Positions 31,101 through 39,349 of a DNA stretch of 64,000 nt are shown in pieces. The notes under the pieces are model-generated. The model searched no databases. It saw nothing but the letters and a program-made list of their open reading frames with translations, and was not told the DNA's origin. Each line of letters opens with the position of its first letter. The first letter of the stretch is position 1. The translations under genes and the position numbers were made by a program. The stretch is from a virus, in the IMG/VR virus record IMGVR_UViG_3300043429_000255, positions 1-64,000 of that record; one strand, written 5' to 3'.

Positions 31101-34100
31101 TAGGAGTTTTTGCTTCTTTGGTTGCTGCGAATGCTGTTGCCTGGGTTGGTGGTGTTTGAATAACCATACCGCCGTTGCCGTCAGGGACTGCTGTTACACG
31201 TCTATTTTTTCTACCAACTTTTTTAGCCTCATCAATTTGTGATTCAATGCCTTGAATTGCCCCGATACCAATATTTTCTCCAGCCTCATAGGCTTCTTTA
31301 GATGGTGAACTCTGGTCTGTAACATCTTTTACTGCAGATACCATTTCATATTTAACGTCATCTACCACGGCAAGAGCTACTGGCTTAAAGTCTTCTTGAA
31401 GGGCTCCCTGCAAAATTCCAGATTTTGTCTTGCCCTTTGATCCTCCACCAAGTTTTAGTAGCTTACTTGGATCTGCTGATTTTCCATCTGGACCAATCAT
31501 GTATCCTGGCCTATTAGGGTCCATAGTGTATCCAGCAGCAAGCATCTGTGCCTGAGTTGCTGTTCCACGAGCTTCCGTAGTGTTATTGGCAGCTACAAAG
31601 AAAGCATCTGATAGTTTTCCTCCATTATTTTTTAATTGTGTCAGGGTGTTCTTTGCAAACTCTGCAATAGCCTTGTCTGTAACTACAAAATTATCATCTA
31701 GTTGTGATGCAGCTCTGATTTGATCTGCAATGCTTTTATCAAATATGACCAACTCATCTGCCACGTCTTCTAGCTTTACTCCAGCTGCAGCAAGTGACTT
31801 ACTCCACTTAGCAACACCACGAGAGTCGTAGTCTTCTAAGAAATCTTTTGGCACAACTCCTGATCTACCAGGCTTCATGGCTTCATTAAATGATTGCCTT
31901 GTATCAAAACCAAATCCGCCGTATGTCCTCATAGCTGCTCCGCCGAGGCCCTGATCTATTTTTCTCTGAACATCTTTTGGAACTTTTCTTCCAGTTGAAG
32001 TTAGCACATCTGCAAAATCTTGCAAAGACATTTTTAGTGGCTCAAATATATGTGCAAATACTGTCATATATTGGCTTGGAGTATCTAGTGTTGCTGGAGC
32101 TTTTTTACTAGGGACTATTCCACTATTATTTTTTGCATATCCAGGAATGTTTATCTTTTTACCAGCAAATAGTGCACCAATAATTCTTGGATTCTTCTTA
32201 ACAGTGGCAGCGTCAATTACTGCTTCGCCATTTGATAAGTCTACTGGGACAAGGTCGTCCTTTGGTCCTCCTGGACCACGAACCATTCCGCCATTTGCCA
32301 TTTTTGCAGCAGGTCTAGTACGACCAACAGCAGGAACATTAAATGCTGCTGCTGCAGTATTAGCTCTTTGAAGTGCTGAGACATAGGCTCCGATTGCATT
32401 TGCCTCAGATGTGAATGTCTGAGTAAGTTTTCCGTGTACCTGATCAAGTGAGGCTGCTACTGATGCCGCTTTAATTTGCTCAGTAGTCATGTATGATATC
32501 TGCGAGCCAAGGTCATTTGAGGAAACTGAGGCTCTGTTAAAAACATTCTTTACAAAGGTAAATCCCTTAATGATATTTGCAACACCGTTAGCAAGCAAAC
32601 CAAAGGTCATTAGCAGAATCGGACCAATGCCACCAACAACAGCTACTAGACCAGTAACAAAACTTTTGGTTTTCTCATCTAGATTATTAAATGCAGTAAG
32701 CAACTTAGTTCCAAACTCAATTACTGGGGTCGCAAGCTTTAAAAATATTTCTCCAACAGGAGCCAATGCCAGCTTAATGTCTTCAATTGACTTCTTAAAC
32801 TTAAACATTGATGACTCAGATACCTTGCTCAATTCTCGTTCTGATAGCTGTGCTAGTTCTGCAGATGTCTTACCAGCCATTTCTAGAACCTTAGACGCCT
32901 GAGTTCCCTCGCCAATTACGTTTTGAAATAGAGTTGATAGTCTTGAAAACTGGAACTTTCCAAACAGCTGCTCAATTGCTCTGGCTCTGGCTAGTGGATC
33001 TAGCTTATCCAAGGCGGTGGCAAAGTCAATAACTACACCCTTGACATCGCCCTTATTGCTCTCTACAATCTTTTTAATATTGATTCCATAACCAGCAAGC
33101 ATGTTTGATGCTTTTTCTGTTGGGTTAATCAAAGATGCAAGACCAGACTTTAGTGCGTTAGCACCTTCTGACGCATTAATTCCACCTTCCTTCATAGCTG
33201 TTAGGAAGAATGCGAGATCTTCTACTCCACCACCAAGCTGTTTTACAACTGGACCAGCTTTTGGAATAGCAATTGTTAGATCTTCAATAGAGGTAACTGT
33301 CTGGTTTTCTACTGAGTTAAGGAAGTCGATCTTTGATGCTAGATCTTCTGCTGCAACACCAAACGCATTTGTAACAGAGATTGTTGTCTCTAATGCCTGC
33401 TGTTGCTCTACTTGACCAAGAACGGATAGCCTTGTTGCTTCTGAAACCTGTGCAGTTAGGTCAGCACCAGTCTTACCCTGGGCTGCTGCAGATGCAGCCA
33501 ATCCCATTGTCTTATCTACAGCAACACCATATTTAGTAAACTCAGAAGCTAGTGTTTTGATTGACTCTAGCATAGCGTCTGTTTGGCCCTGGTCAGTCAT
33601 CAGGTCGCCGTACACACGCTTGAATTTAATTGCCTGATCTTCTATTGCCATAAATGATTTAGCAGCTGTAGCACCAAATATAGATAGAGGAATTGTAAAA
33701 CCAACCATAAGCTGACGACCAGCCCACTGTGTGTTCTTACCAAAATTTAGAAGGTTAGTTGAACCCTGCTTAAGTAGCTGATTCAAAAGTTGCTGACGCT
33801 GTGCAGCAATAGCAGTCTTTGTTGCTAGGTTATCCATGTCAAGAACTAGCGGTCTTACCGCAATAGCCCTCACCGCACCGTTGGCGTCACGACCCATTCT
33901 TATGTACTGAGTTTGTAGATCCTTGACACGTTCACGTGCTACCTTATTTATTGTGTCAAACTCTGTACGAAAGAATCTTCCGAAAGACCTTGATGCTCCA
34001 CCAGCATATCTAAAATACTCTCCAAGAGAGAGCTTATTCTTTTCTAGCGAATTTGTAAAAGTTTCAGTTGTTGTCCGTACAGTCTGTACGCTAGCAGAAA

Positions 34101-34293
34101 ACTTTTTAGTAGCATTAATATTATCTATTAATGTCTTTTGAAAATTAGAGGCTGCTGCTGCATTAGCTGCAGAGCCATTTGCCATTGAGGTATGGAAGGC
34201 TGAGATCTGTCGTTGCAGATTTTTGATACTGGCCAGTGCATCACTGGTATCAATATCTATCCGTATATTGGCCTGAACGTTATCTTCAGCCAT
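28168..34293 (-). CDS. tail tape measure protein
   Basis: The 2,041-residue protein sets tail length and is ejected ahead of DNA. Features: an N-terminal coiled coil (residues 1-60); the TP901-type core (about 200-500, AAKSFMAIEDQAIKFKRVYG, KEGGINASEGANALKSGLASL); hydrophobic segments near 530-560 (FVTGLVAVVGGIGPILLMTF) and near 1165-1185; and long C-terminal coiled coils. Two Gly-rich GGMV...VP...GE.V modules lie near residue 660 and in the last 100 residues, the second behind a QFGPNTPWARAV peptide. No muralytic domain was seen. Confidence 0.93.
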   Translation of the reverse strand: MAEDNVQANIRIDIDTSDALASIKNLQRQISAFHTSMANGSAANAAAASNFQKTLIDNINATKKFSASVQTVRTTTETFTNSLEKNKLSLGEYFRYAGGASRSFGRFFRTEFDTINKVARERVKDLQTQYIRMGRDANGAVRAIAVRPLVLDMDNLATKTAIAAQRQQLLNQLLKQGSTNLLNFGKNTQWAGRQLMVGFTIPLSIFGATAAKSFMAIEDQAIKFKRVYGDLMTDQGQTDAMLESIKTLASEFTKYGVAVDKTMGLAASAAAQGKTGADLTAQVSEATRLSVLGQVEQQQALETTISVTNAFGVAAEDLASKIDFLNSVENQTVTSIEDLTIAIPKAGPVVKQLGGGVEDLAFFLTAMKEGGINASEGANALKSGLASLINPTEKASNMLAGYGINIKKIVESNKGDVKGVVIDFATALDKLDPLARARAIEQLFGKFQFSRLSTLFQNVIGEGTQASKVLEMAGKTSAELAQLSERELSKVSESSMFKFKKSIEDIKLALAPVGEIFLKLATPVIEFGTKLLTAFNNLDEKTKSFVTGLVAVVGGIGPILLMTFGLLANGVANIIKGFTFVKNVFNRASVSSNDLGSQISYMTTEQIKAASVAASLDQVHGKLTQTFTSEANAIGAYVSALQRANTAAAAFNVPAVGRTRPAAKMANGGMVRGPGGPKDDLVPVDLSNGEAVIDAATVKKNPRIIGALFAGKKINIPGYAKNNSGIVPSKKAPATLDTPSQYMTVFAHIFEPLKMSLQDFADVLTSTGRKVPKDVQRKIDQGLGGAAMRTYGGFGFDTRQSFNEAMKPGRSGVVPKDFLEDYDSRGVAKWSKSLAAAGVKLEDVADELVIFDKSIADQIRAASQLDDNFVVTDKAIAEFAKNTLTQLKNNGGKLSDAFFVAANNTTEARGTATQAQMLAAGYTMDPNRPGYMIGPDGKSADPSKLLKLGGGSKGKTKSGILQGALQEDFKPVALAVVDDVKYEMVSAVKDVTDQSSPSKEAYEAGENIGIGAIQGIESQIDEAKKVGRKNRRVTAVPDGNGGMVIQTPPTQATAFAATKEAKTPRRFIREGDLEVRQKAEASQKSLTTAVEDTASKTRSFGANIRNLSYVLSGLSGIALMSGQSLGEFGNVVFGASVALSALTTAAELNAEGRFLGLNAKSTGAKGISGFFSRMVTVGGKAVMSLGKFVGVLGIAFTVISGFIMLNNWINEQREKERLKIEGLGDAATLTKKKLEALGSFFGKPSTPSVIESIGTVGAGTGPMSADAQTKIKSLREDPAFKEQFAADIKVLGTATKKEAVKTFETLALSLFSKEYTEKEVQQIIDALKIEAGRTDVVFEVKSFDLKTKAGKANFKKSAESMAAEFNKAFEKGRKVSQVQVLSGNMSFGTKEQITQTKEYDAAFETQSTNFANRLMAVQQLFKDGAISNKEYQEQWGVLANALKTGKGAVELTKGVFAKFTEQMKAAKSPFAELLPQIAGTGKEVFIMQSLMLGAIPSVAALSQAIADFKTISDYESGVNKDVQAYVRAQERMSLISKTAEDLRKKQEEVNAATGDYGNDGTGESVFAKAMNQMKQQTAEIANQIKAFNKLKAAGYGTEEAFKLAKDPILAAALASTKVGSKEWKALAKAIKESEKAAKDFKNIQKQTLEGATQEFDDAYSKVGERFSALEEQLQLAFSKANKADNDLISGAQSQIAGLQYTLDDLNASLDDIQLQEDAINKKYDNRIDALEKIQSVNEDISRQQKSQLTIADALSQGDISAAAKAIEDARAEQAASSFENQKKLLENARASEIAGLTVNGKTKAQIEAESLSLQKQIKKIEEETLEPAQERVRLAEERLQKDISALTVSGKTKEEWNLIASNIRIAKTQTDEFVTALKAAEEAARNLNAVLAARTTGRVDSSGVGASASGFALSTSLPGVSGSNSQFGPNTPWARAVAAMGMNNGGMVPKYFAAGGFARGTDTVPAMLTPGEFVVKKYAVENFGTDRLRAINNGSYSGESVYNNYELNVNVRSDANPSEIARVVISQIKQIDSQRVRGIRL

Positions 34294-34311
34294 CCACTAA
34301 CACCTCTTTAT

Positions 34312-34632
34312 TTATTTAAGAGTATTGATGACATCTGCTTCAGATAGATTAATTCCTGATGCTTCTTCAATAATCTTGTACACTGTTGGCAAGTCTAGGA
34401 CTTCCTCTAGTGCTGAGAGATCTTCGGAGATCTCTGGCTTGTACTGCTTCATTGCGATCTGAACACACTGCAATAGAACGTCCATTGATTTGTCGTTATC
34501 TTCTGCTACCTGTGCTACTTCGTCAAACTTTTTCAAAAACTGTCTAAGAAGAGAGATCTTTAGTGGTCTAACGGTAATCTTTGTACCGTCAATTAGCACT
34601 ACCTCTTTTTCTTCATTAATAGTTGTTGCCAT
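34312..34632 (-). CDS. tail assembly chaperone, short (G-type) form
   Basis: The 106-residue protein shares its fold-defining segment with the protein encoded just upstream (here LIDGTKITVRPLKISLLRQFLKKF, there LVDGTIIPITPLKIIYLRDFMDKF) and the ending DLPTVYKIIEEASGI. It lies directly before the tape measure, as the lambda G chaperone does. It has no T-type extension and no need for a frameshift. An extended -10 promoter lies 30 bases upstream, with GAGGAAAC as ribosome site. Confidence 0.75.
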   Translation of the reverse strand: MATTINEEKEVVLIDGTKITVRPLKISLLRQFLKKFDEVAQVAEDNDKSMDVLLQCVQIAMKQYKPEISEDLSALEEVLDLPTVYKIIEEASGINLSEADVINTLK

Positions 34633-34664
34633 ATTATTTGTTTCCTCTCATATAGGTATTATCA

Positions 34665-34673
34665 ATTATAGCA
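34665..34673 (-). promoter_or_regulatory. extended -10 promoter TGcTATAAT
   Basis: On the minus strand between the two chaperone genes; the leader carries GAGGAAAC. It would let the short chaperone and tape measure be made apart from the long chaperone. Confidence 0.65.
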
Positions 34674-34688
34674 TACGGGTCTAGTGAA

Positions 34689-35375
34689 TTAGTCTATTCT
34701 TTCATAGCTTAGACCCATGCCAATTCCAAATCCAGCCTTCTGAGCATTTACTCCTTGATATGCAGTAATGTCATTTGGATCGCCTGTTTTTCCACCACTG
34801 AATACTCTTGCCTTCATCGCTTCCCAGGCATTTGCTTCTGGTTTTCCAGTTTGCTTATCTAGGTCAACGCCCTGAATAGCTGCAAAGAACTTCTTTTCCT
34901 GATAGTCAAGCTCTCTTTTAGATTCAAGGGTCGCAATTAGTTCTGGCATTGATAGGGACTGTTCTAGATCTAGATAGTCTTTCCAAATGCCCAGCAAAAA
35001 TGCCTCTGACTCTAGCTTTGCTAGATCAAGATTTTCCCAGGATGCACCACTAGAGTCTTCTTTACTATTAGACTGCTCAGAATCTTTAGATTTTGTGCTT
35101 ATTCCTGCAGCAACATCAACGATCTTATATATTGTTGGTAAGTCAACGCTGTCTTCTAGATCCTCTATTGTCTTGATTGATGGATAATACTGTCTCATTG
35201 CTACCAGGGCACAGTCTATAAGTCTTTCTACAGATTCTGTTTCACCAACAGCATCTTGTATTTTTGCAAACTTATCCATAAAGTCTCTAAGATAGATAAT
35301 CTTAAGCGGTGTTATGGGAATAATCGTCCCATCTACCAAAGATATGTTTTCCATGTCGTATATTTTTGTTGCCAT
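34689..35375 (-). CDS. tail assembly chaperone, long (GT-like) form
   Basis: The 228-residue protein has an N-terminal domain (1-95) paralogous to the short chaperone. An acidic Ser-rich linker (95-115) and a C-terminal extension follow, with FLLGIWKDYLDLEQSLSMPELIATLESKRELDYQEKKFFAAIQGVDLD, typical of the T-type part made by frameshift in other siphophages. Here the extension is in frame in a separate gene. Its -10 box (TGGTATACT) ends six bases before the ATG, predicting a leaderless mRNA. Confidence 0.75.
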   Translation of the reverse strand: MATKIYDMENISLVDGTIIPITPLKIIYLRDFMDKFAKIQDAVGETESVERLIDCALVAMRQYYPSIKTIEDLEDSVDLPTIYKIVDVAAGISTKSKDSEQSNSKEDSSGASWENLDLAKLESEAFLLGIWKDYLDLEQSLSMPELIATLESKRELDYQEKKFFAAIQGVDLDKQTGKPEANAWEAMKARVFSGGKTGDPNDITAYQGVNAQKAGFGIGMGLSYERID

Positions 35376-35381
35376 CCTACA

Positions 35382-35390
35382 AGTATACCA
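35382..35390 (-). promoter_or_regulatory. extended -10 promoter TGgTATACT, leaderless spacing
   Basis: On the minus strand it ends six bases before the ATG at 35375 and lies six bases after the tail-tube terminator. Confidence 0.65.
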
Positions 35391-35395
35391 AATAC

Positions 35396-35423
35396 AAAAC
35401 CCCCCAGCTATTAAACTGGAGGG
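35396..35423 (-). terminator. terminator after the major tail protein
   Basis: On the minus strand an 8-bp stem CCCTCCAG/CTGGGGGG (one G-U pair) with an 8-base loop is followed by TTTTG. It should cut transcription between the abundant tube protein and the chaperones. Confidence 0.85.
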
Positions 35424-35448
35424 CTTGCTATTAAATTATTATTTAGTT

Positions 35449-36072
35449 TTATGATGCTGGGATAGTGCGATCAACGATCTTACCGTATGACGCTGAGTCA
35501 TTTGGTAGAAGGCGGAAAGATACCTCAAACATGGTTGCTTCGTCACGCTTAGCTGATACTGTAACATTTTCAATTGAAAGTGCACGGTATGCAACGTAGA
35601 CACGCTCTAGTGAGCTACCAACTTCACAGTCACCTGTGCCTGGACCAACTGCAACTAGACCACGCTCTACTGGACATTCACCGATGTCACCAGCAGATAG
35701 GTTTAGTGTTGGGTTTCCAGCAACAGTGCTTAGGTCAGCATCCTTGCCTGCTAGAGAGAACAATAGGTTCTCTAGAGTAGACTCAGCAAATGTAGTATTC
35801 AGGTTAACCTGCATACCCTGCTTGTAAAGCTTAGCAACGTCAAGAACCTGGTCAACCTGGACTTCACCGAAGTCTGGCTGGAACTGTAGCTCGAGACCGT
35901 TCATTGTGTAACCAACGTTGCGGAAGTCAGCGTCATCTGACAGCGTATCCTTAAAGGATGTAGCTGTTGCGTACGCTGGTAGATCTGCATCGGTTAGAAC
36001 ACCTGCTTCGTATGTAAAAAGTGCTGCTGCACCAACAATGATGTTAGCACTTGTACCACGTGTATATGCCAT
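35449..36072 (-). CDS. major tail (tube) protein
   Basis: The 207-residue protein has the size, position and beta-rich composition of siphophage tube proteins (MAYTRGTSANIIVGAAALFTY, ...GLELQFQPDFGEVQVDQVLDVAKLYKQG). It lies between the tail completion genes and the chaperones. It has its own promoter (36128-36136), a leader of about 50 bases with GAGGTG, and a terminator directly behind, all fitting high expression. Confidence 0.85.
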   Translation of the reverse strand: MAYTRGTSANIIVGAAALFTYEAGVLTDADLPAYATATSFKDTLSDDADFRNVGYTMNGLELQFQPDFGEVQVDQVLDVAKLYKQGMQVNLNTTFAESTLENLLFSLAGKDADLSTVAGNPTLNLSAGDIGECPVERGLVAVGPGTGDCEVGSSLERVYVAYRALSIENVTVSAKRDEATMFEVSFRLLPNDSASYGKIVDRTIPAS

Positions 36073-36127
36073 AATATTTCACCTCTTTTTCTGTATGGAA
36101 TAAGAAGGCGATGTTTCCTCAAGATTA

Positions 36128-36136
36128 AGTATACCA
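36128..36136 (-). promoter_or_regulatory. extended -10 promoter TGgTATACT for the tail tube gene
   Basis: On the minus strand, 55 bases before the ATG at 36072. The leader ends with the strong site GAGGTG. Confidence 0.65.
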
Positions 36137-36140
36137 GTAT

Positions 36141-36773
36141 TTATGAAATAGGCAGGTACTTGTTTGGATCGTATGGGAATTCCTCTGGATCGAGGGTCGG
36201 ATCTGGCTGATAGTTAGGGTTTAACTCTGGTACCAGGTGGTATTCATACTCAATGATGATCTTATTACCACCATAGGTTCTGGCAGTACCAAAATCAATG
36301 ATGTCTGCCACCTCTTCTAGCTGATATACCCTAAATTTGTGAAAATAGAACTTTGGAGACAAACCGCCAAAAGTCTTGCCTTTTGACCAGTTATTGATCT
36401 CTTCTGCAGTCTCATCCTCACGGTCCATTAGTCTAAGGGTTAGCTCTGTGACAGAAACCATCTTTTCGGTTACTCCATCTGAGGTTGCAAAGAAGTAGTA
36501 CAACAGCTGCTCACCTTTTATGTGTGGAAATGGTGATCTACGAAGTCTTGTAAGTCTATCATATGTGCAGCGAATGCCACCATATCCATAGTTCTGCCCA
36601 CCAATATTTACAAATGTCTCAGTAAGGTCGTCAATGGTATTTGGTGATGGTGGGAAAAATGGAACACCAATCTCTAGCTCCCCAGCTAGCTTTTCTTTTA
36701 GATACTCGTTAATCCAAAGCATTGGGGTATTAATTATTCCAGAGGTAACCTCTTCTGCTGATCTTAAACTCAT
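36141..36773 (-). CDS. tail completion/terminator-type protein
   Basis: The 210-residue protein starts at the ATG that overlaps the upstream TGA (ATGA). The longer frame to 36800 would overlap that gene needlessly. It lies directly before the tube protein gene, where tail terminator proteins are found. No diagnostic motif; a Pro-rich C-terminus (PELNPNYQPDPTLDPEEFPYD) is notable. The call is by order. Confidence 0.55.
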   Translation of the reverse strand: MSLRSAEEVTSGIINTPMLWINEYLKEKLAGELEIGVPFFPPSPNTIDDLTETFVNIGGQNYGYGGIRCTYDRLTRLRRSPFPHIKGEQLLYYFFATSDGVTEKMVSVTELTLRLMDREDETAEEINNWSKGKTFGGLSPKFYFHKFRVYQLEEVADIIDFGTARTYGGNKIIIEYEYHLVPELNPNYQPDPTLDPEEFPYDPNKYLPIS

Positions 36774-37444
36774 CTTCCAACTCCTGCATTTGCTATCCAA
36801 CGATAGCCAGTTTGAATACCCTTTGCTTTTCCACCCTTTTTACCTGCAGCCATGTCCTTCTTGAATACTTCTGGATTGCTCAGATATTTTCCAATTCCGC
36901 TGGCTTTCAGAAATGCTTGGGTAAAGTATCTATTAAAAAATAGATCCATTGTTTTCTCAAAACCCTTTTCTGCAGCTGTTCCTCCAGGGTTCTCAACGGT
37001 AATTGGCCCCTTAGAAAAAACATCTTCTCCGTTCTGGCTAAAAGCCAAAGCCTTAGCTTTCTTAGGTCTAATAACTACTGGAATACCATTCTCAATAATG
37101 GTTGCCTTATCGTAGAATGGCACTCTCGACCCAGCCTTAACCGTAGTAGATTGTCTAAATGATGATTTTATCGATAGCCCCAAACCACTAACGGTATAGC
37201 CAAGGTCATATAGTCTAGCTGATGGACTTCCTACCATATTCCATTCATATACGTGGTGCAACATCTCTGGGTTTACCCTTGCATTGGCATCAACAAACTC
37301 TTTTAAAAGTTCTATAGTTTCTACTCCAACAGAGTGCATAAACTGAGTCTTTCCTCTTTGAACACCTTCTAGAAAGCCTATAGAGTAATTCATGATATTG
37401 TTCATATCCTTGGCAAATGCCCTAGAATTAAATACTGTTCTCAA
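36770..37444 (-). CDS. head-tail joining/tail completion protein
   Basis: The 224-residue protein starts with TTG that overlaps the previous stop (TTGA). It is basic, with a GKKGGKAKG segment near the C-terminus. It lies in the connector cluster between capsid and tail genes, fitting an HK97 gp10-like role, but I see no proof beyond order and size. Confidence 0.55.
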   Translation of the reverse strand: MRTVFNSRAFAKDMNNIMNYSIGFLEGVQRGKTQFMHSVGVETIELLKEFVDANARVNPEMLHHVYEWNMVGSPSARLYDLGYTVSGLGLSIKSSFRQSTTVKAGSRVPFYDKATIIENGIPVVIRPKKAKALAFSQNGEDVFSKGPITVENPGGTAAEKGFEKTMDLFFNRYFTQAFLKASGIGKYLSNPEVFKKDMAAGKKGGKAKGIQTGYRWIANAGVGR

Positions 37445-37890
37445 ATGTCTACCGCCTGATTTTCTGATCTACGTAAGACAATTTTAAAATATTCTACAGA
37501 CCCAAATGGGCCTACGAATGGCTCCATGGTAGCAACCTCAAAAATTGTTGCCTTTCCAGATCTTGGGCCAGAGGTTTCGCTATAAACGATATTTCCATGC
37601 TTATCCTTGACATTGCTAACAATGATATTTGTAATAGAATTATTAGCACTATTACTTGAAACTCTAATATCTGTTTTTAGTCTTCCGACTATGACAAGTT
37701 CTTGTGTAATCTGAATGTTTGGGGTAACATCTTCTTTTAATGCTGAGCCAGATGTTGAAAGTGAACAGACTACAGTTCGGTCATGAATCCACTGCTTCTT
37801 AACATTTCCATATACTGCTTGTTCTACTATTGGATAGAAAATATCCATGCACATTGGAAAAGTAAAATCTGGAGTCTCGCAAATAGCCAC
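37441..37890 (-). CDS. head completion (stopper-type) protein
   Basis: The 149-residue beta-rich protein starts with GTG that overlaps the preceding TAG (TAGTG). Size and place in the connector cluster fit a head-closure protein that seals the portal before tail joining. No specific motif was seen. Confidence 0.55.
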   Translation of the reverse strand: MAICETPDFTFPMCMDIFYPIVEQAVYGNVKKQWIHDRTVVCSLSTSGSALKEDVTPNIQITQELVIVGRLKTDIRVSSNSANNSITNIIVSNVKDKHGNIVYSETSGPRSGKATIFEVATMEPFVGPFGSVEYFKIVLRRSENQAVDI

Positions 37891-38798
37891 TATAGAACTC
37901 CGACTTTAGTAATAGACTTCATGTACTTGTCAAGTATCTTGTCTACTATTACGTTACCTGTTCCGCTCAATATTGCCTTGTCAAACTGAATTCTGAATTG
38001 ATCAGTATTGTATGATGTTACATAACGCTGGTAGTAATCAAGCTTTCCGCACTTTAGATCATCAATCAGCATCTCTGTAGCATACTGAATGTCTGGCGGA
38101 ATCGCTCTAAATCCTTCGTCAAGGACAAATAGGTAGTCTGCACCTTTTGCAAAAGTTCCATAGTTTCTATCGTCATAGGCATAGTCTCCTCTAGCGATTG
38201 GTAACGTTGGAGACGGAGTGGTGATTAGGTTTGTCTGTCCTGTAAACTCCTTAACAATTGCAGAGTTATCAAGCGTTACTCTATAATTAAAAACATTTGT
38301 ATCTGGAGTGTCAATGTCATAAATCAGCACATTGTTTTCGTATACCTTGAGAACACGATTAGCATCTCTCCAGACTGGCATATAGTCTAGACCATTACCT
38401 TCTACCTGTAAAATTGACTTGTGGTTATAAAATCCAATTCCAGTATATGTGTCGATAAGTGATCTAGCAATAAGCTCCCACTTTTTAAATTCTGCAATCT
38501 CTGACGCAGTTGTCCCCAGATCGTTTGGGTTTGTATATGGACGAATTATATCTAAGTTAGACTCAGAGATAATGTGCTCGTGTTCAGTATCATAAAAACG
38601 AATTAGGAACTGACGATCAAACTGTACCTTTGCGACTGGAATAGTATAGGTAACAACTCCGTTGGCATCTGAGGTAATCTCTGTCTCTTCAATTGAGTGG
38701 TCCACCAAATCCTCAACATAGACTATATAGTCATAGTTCGCATCTGGCAAATTCCATGTTGTTGTAATAGGATATGGTGGAACCCTCAAAATTTCCAT
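37890..38798 (-). CDS. head-tail adaptor-type protein
   Basis: The 302-residue protein has an N-terminal Ig/beta domain (1-90, YDYIVYVEDLVDHSIEETEIT). A mostly helical C-terminal half follows (100-130 and 230-300, FKKWELIARSLIDTYTGIGF, PPDIQYATEMLIDDLKCGKLDYYQRYV), like the helical bundle of gp6/gp15 adaptors. It shares one base with the preceding stop. It probably binds under the portal. Confidence 0.6.
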   Translation of the reverse strand: MEILRVPPYPITTTWNLPDANYDYIVYVEDLVDHSIEETEITSDANGVVTYTIPVAKVQFDRQFLIRFYDTEHEHIISESNLDIIRPYTNPNDLGTTASEIAEFKKWELIARSLIDTYTGIGFYNHKSILQVEGNGLDYMPVWRDANRVLKVYENNVLIYDIDTPDTNVFNYRVTLDNSAIVKEFTGQTNLITTPSPTLPIARGDYAYDDRNYGTFAKGADYLFVLDEGFRAIPPDIQYATEMLIDDLKCGKLDYYQRYVTSYNTDQFRIQFDKAILSGTGNVIVDKILDKYMKSITKVGVL

Positions 38799-39259
38799 TA
38801 GTTGTTGAACTCCTTAGCAACTTCTTCTGGAGTTGCAAGTCTGATGTGATCACGAGTCAGCCACCTGTCTGCCTGCTCTTTAGTTACAATGTTGTAACCA
38901 CGGTAAACCTTACCTACCTCGCTCCAAGTAACATTCTTGGTTGAGTGAATAGCTACCTTCTCTACCTCTTTGGCAGCAGGCTTAGCTGTTTTCTTTGGAT
39001 TATTCTTAGGAACAACGGTTGATCCCATAGCTCCATTACCAACAAACCCTAGTCCTGGCTTAGTTGCTGGACCTGGCTTTGGAGCAGAAATTACGTCTGA
39101 TGCTACTGGTGCAGCTTCTGTAATCTTTGGCTTTTCTACTTCTTCTTCTACAACTGCCTCTTCGACAACTGGGGCAGACTCTTCAACCTTGGTTTCTTCG
39201 ACAACTGCTTCTTCAACAGGATCTGCTTCTTTTATTTTGTTATTTAGCTCTTCTGACAT
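38798..39259 (-). CDS. head protein with disordered acidic N-terminus
   Basis: Of 153 residues, the first about 60 are Glu/Val/Pro-rich repeats (EEAVVEETKVEE, EEAVVEEEVEKPK). A Pro/Lys linker and a compact C-terminal domain (105-153, WSEVGKVYRGYNIVTKEQADRWLTRDHIRLATPEEV) follow. It is the first gene after the capsid terminator and has its own promoter and AGGAGG site. A capsid accessory or connector role is inferred from place. Confidence 0.6.
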   Translation of the reverse strand: MSEELNNKIKEADPVEEAVVEETKVEESAPVVEEAVVEEEVEKPKITEAAPVASDVISAPKPGPATKPGLGFVGNGAMGSTVVPKNNPKKTAKPAAKEVEKVAIHSTKNVTWSEVGKVYRGYNIVTKEQADRWLTRDHIRLATPEEVAKEFNN

Positions 39260-39278
39260 AATAACCTCCTAAATATTA

Positions 39279-39287
39279 ATTATAACA
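39279..39287 (-). promoter_or_regulatory. extended -10 promoter TGtTATAAT
   Basis: On the minus strand, nine bases beyond the capsid terminator and 19 before the next ATG, with AGGAGG in the short leader. Confidence 0.7.
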
Positions 39288-39295
39288 GACTAATT

Positions 39296-39329
39296 AAAAA
39301 GGAGGCAGGAGCCGAAACTCCTGCCCCCC
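39296..39329 (-). terminator. terminator after the major capsid gene
   Basis: On the minus strand GGGGGCAGGAG pairs with CTCCTGCCTCC (one G-U), loop TTTCGG, then TTTTTAATT. It is the strongest hairpin in the structural region. Confidence 0.92.
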
Positions 39330-39349
39330 TTAAAGGTATCAGTTACAGA

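Noticed and set aside
34689-35375. Programmed frameshift in the tail chaperone gene
   Set aside because: The long form is already in frame and the short form has its own start and promoter; I saw no need for a slippery site.
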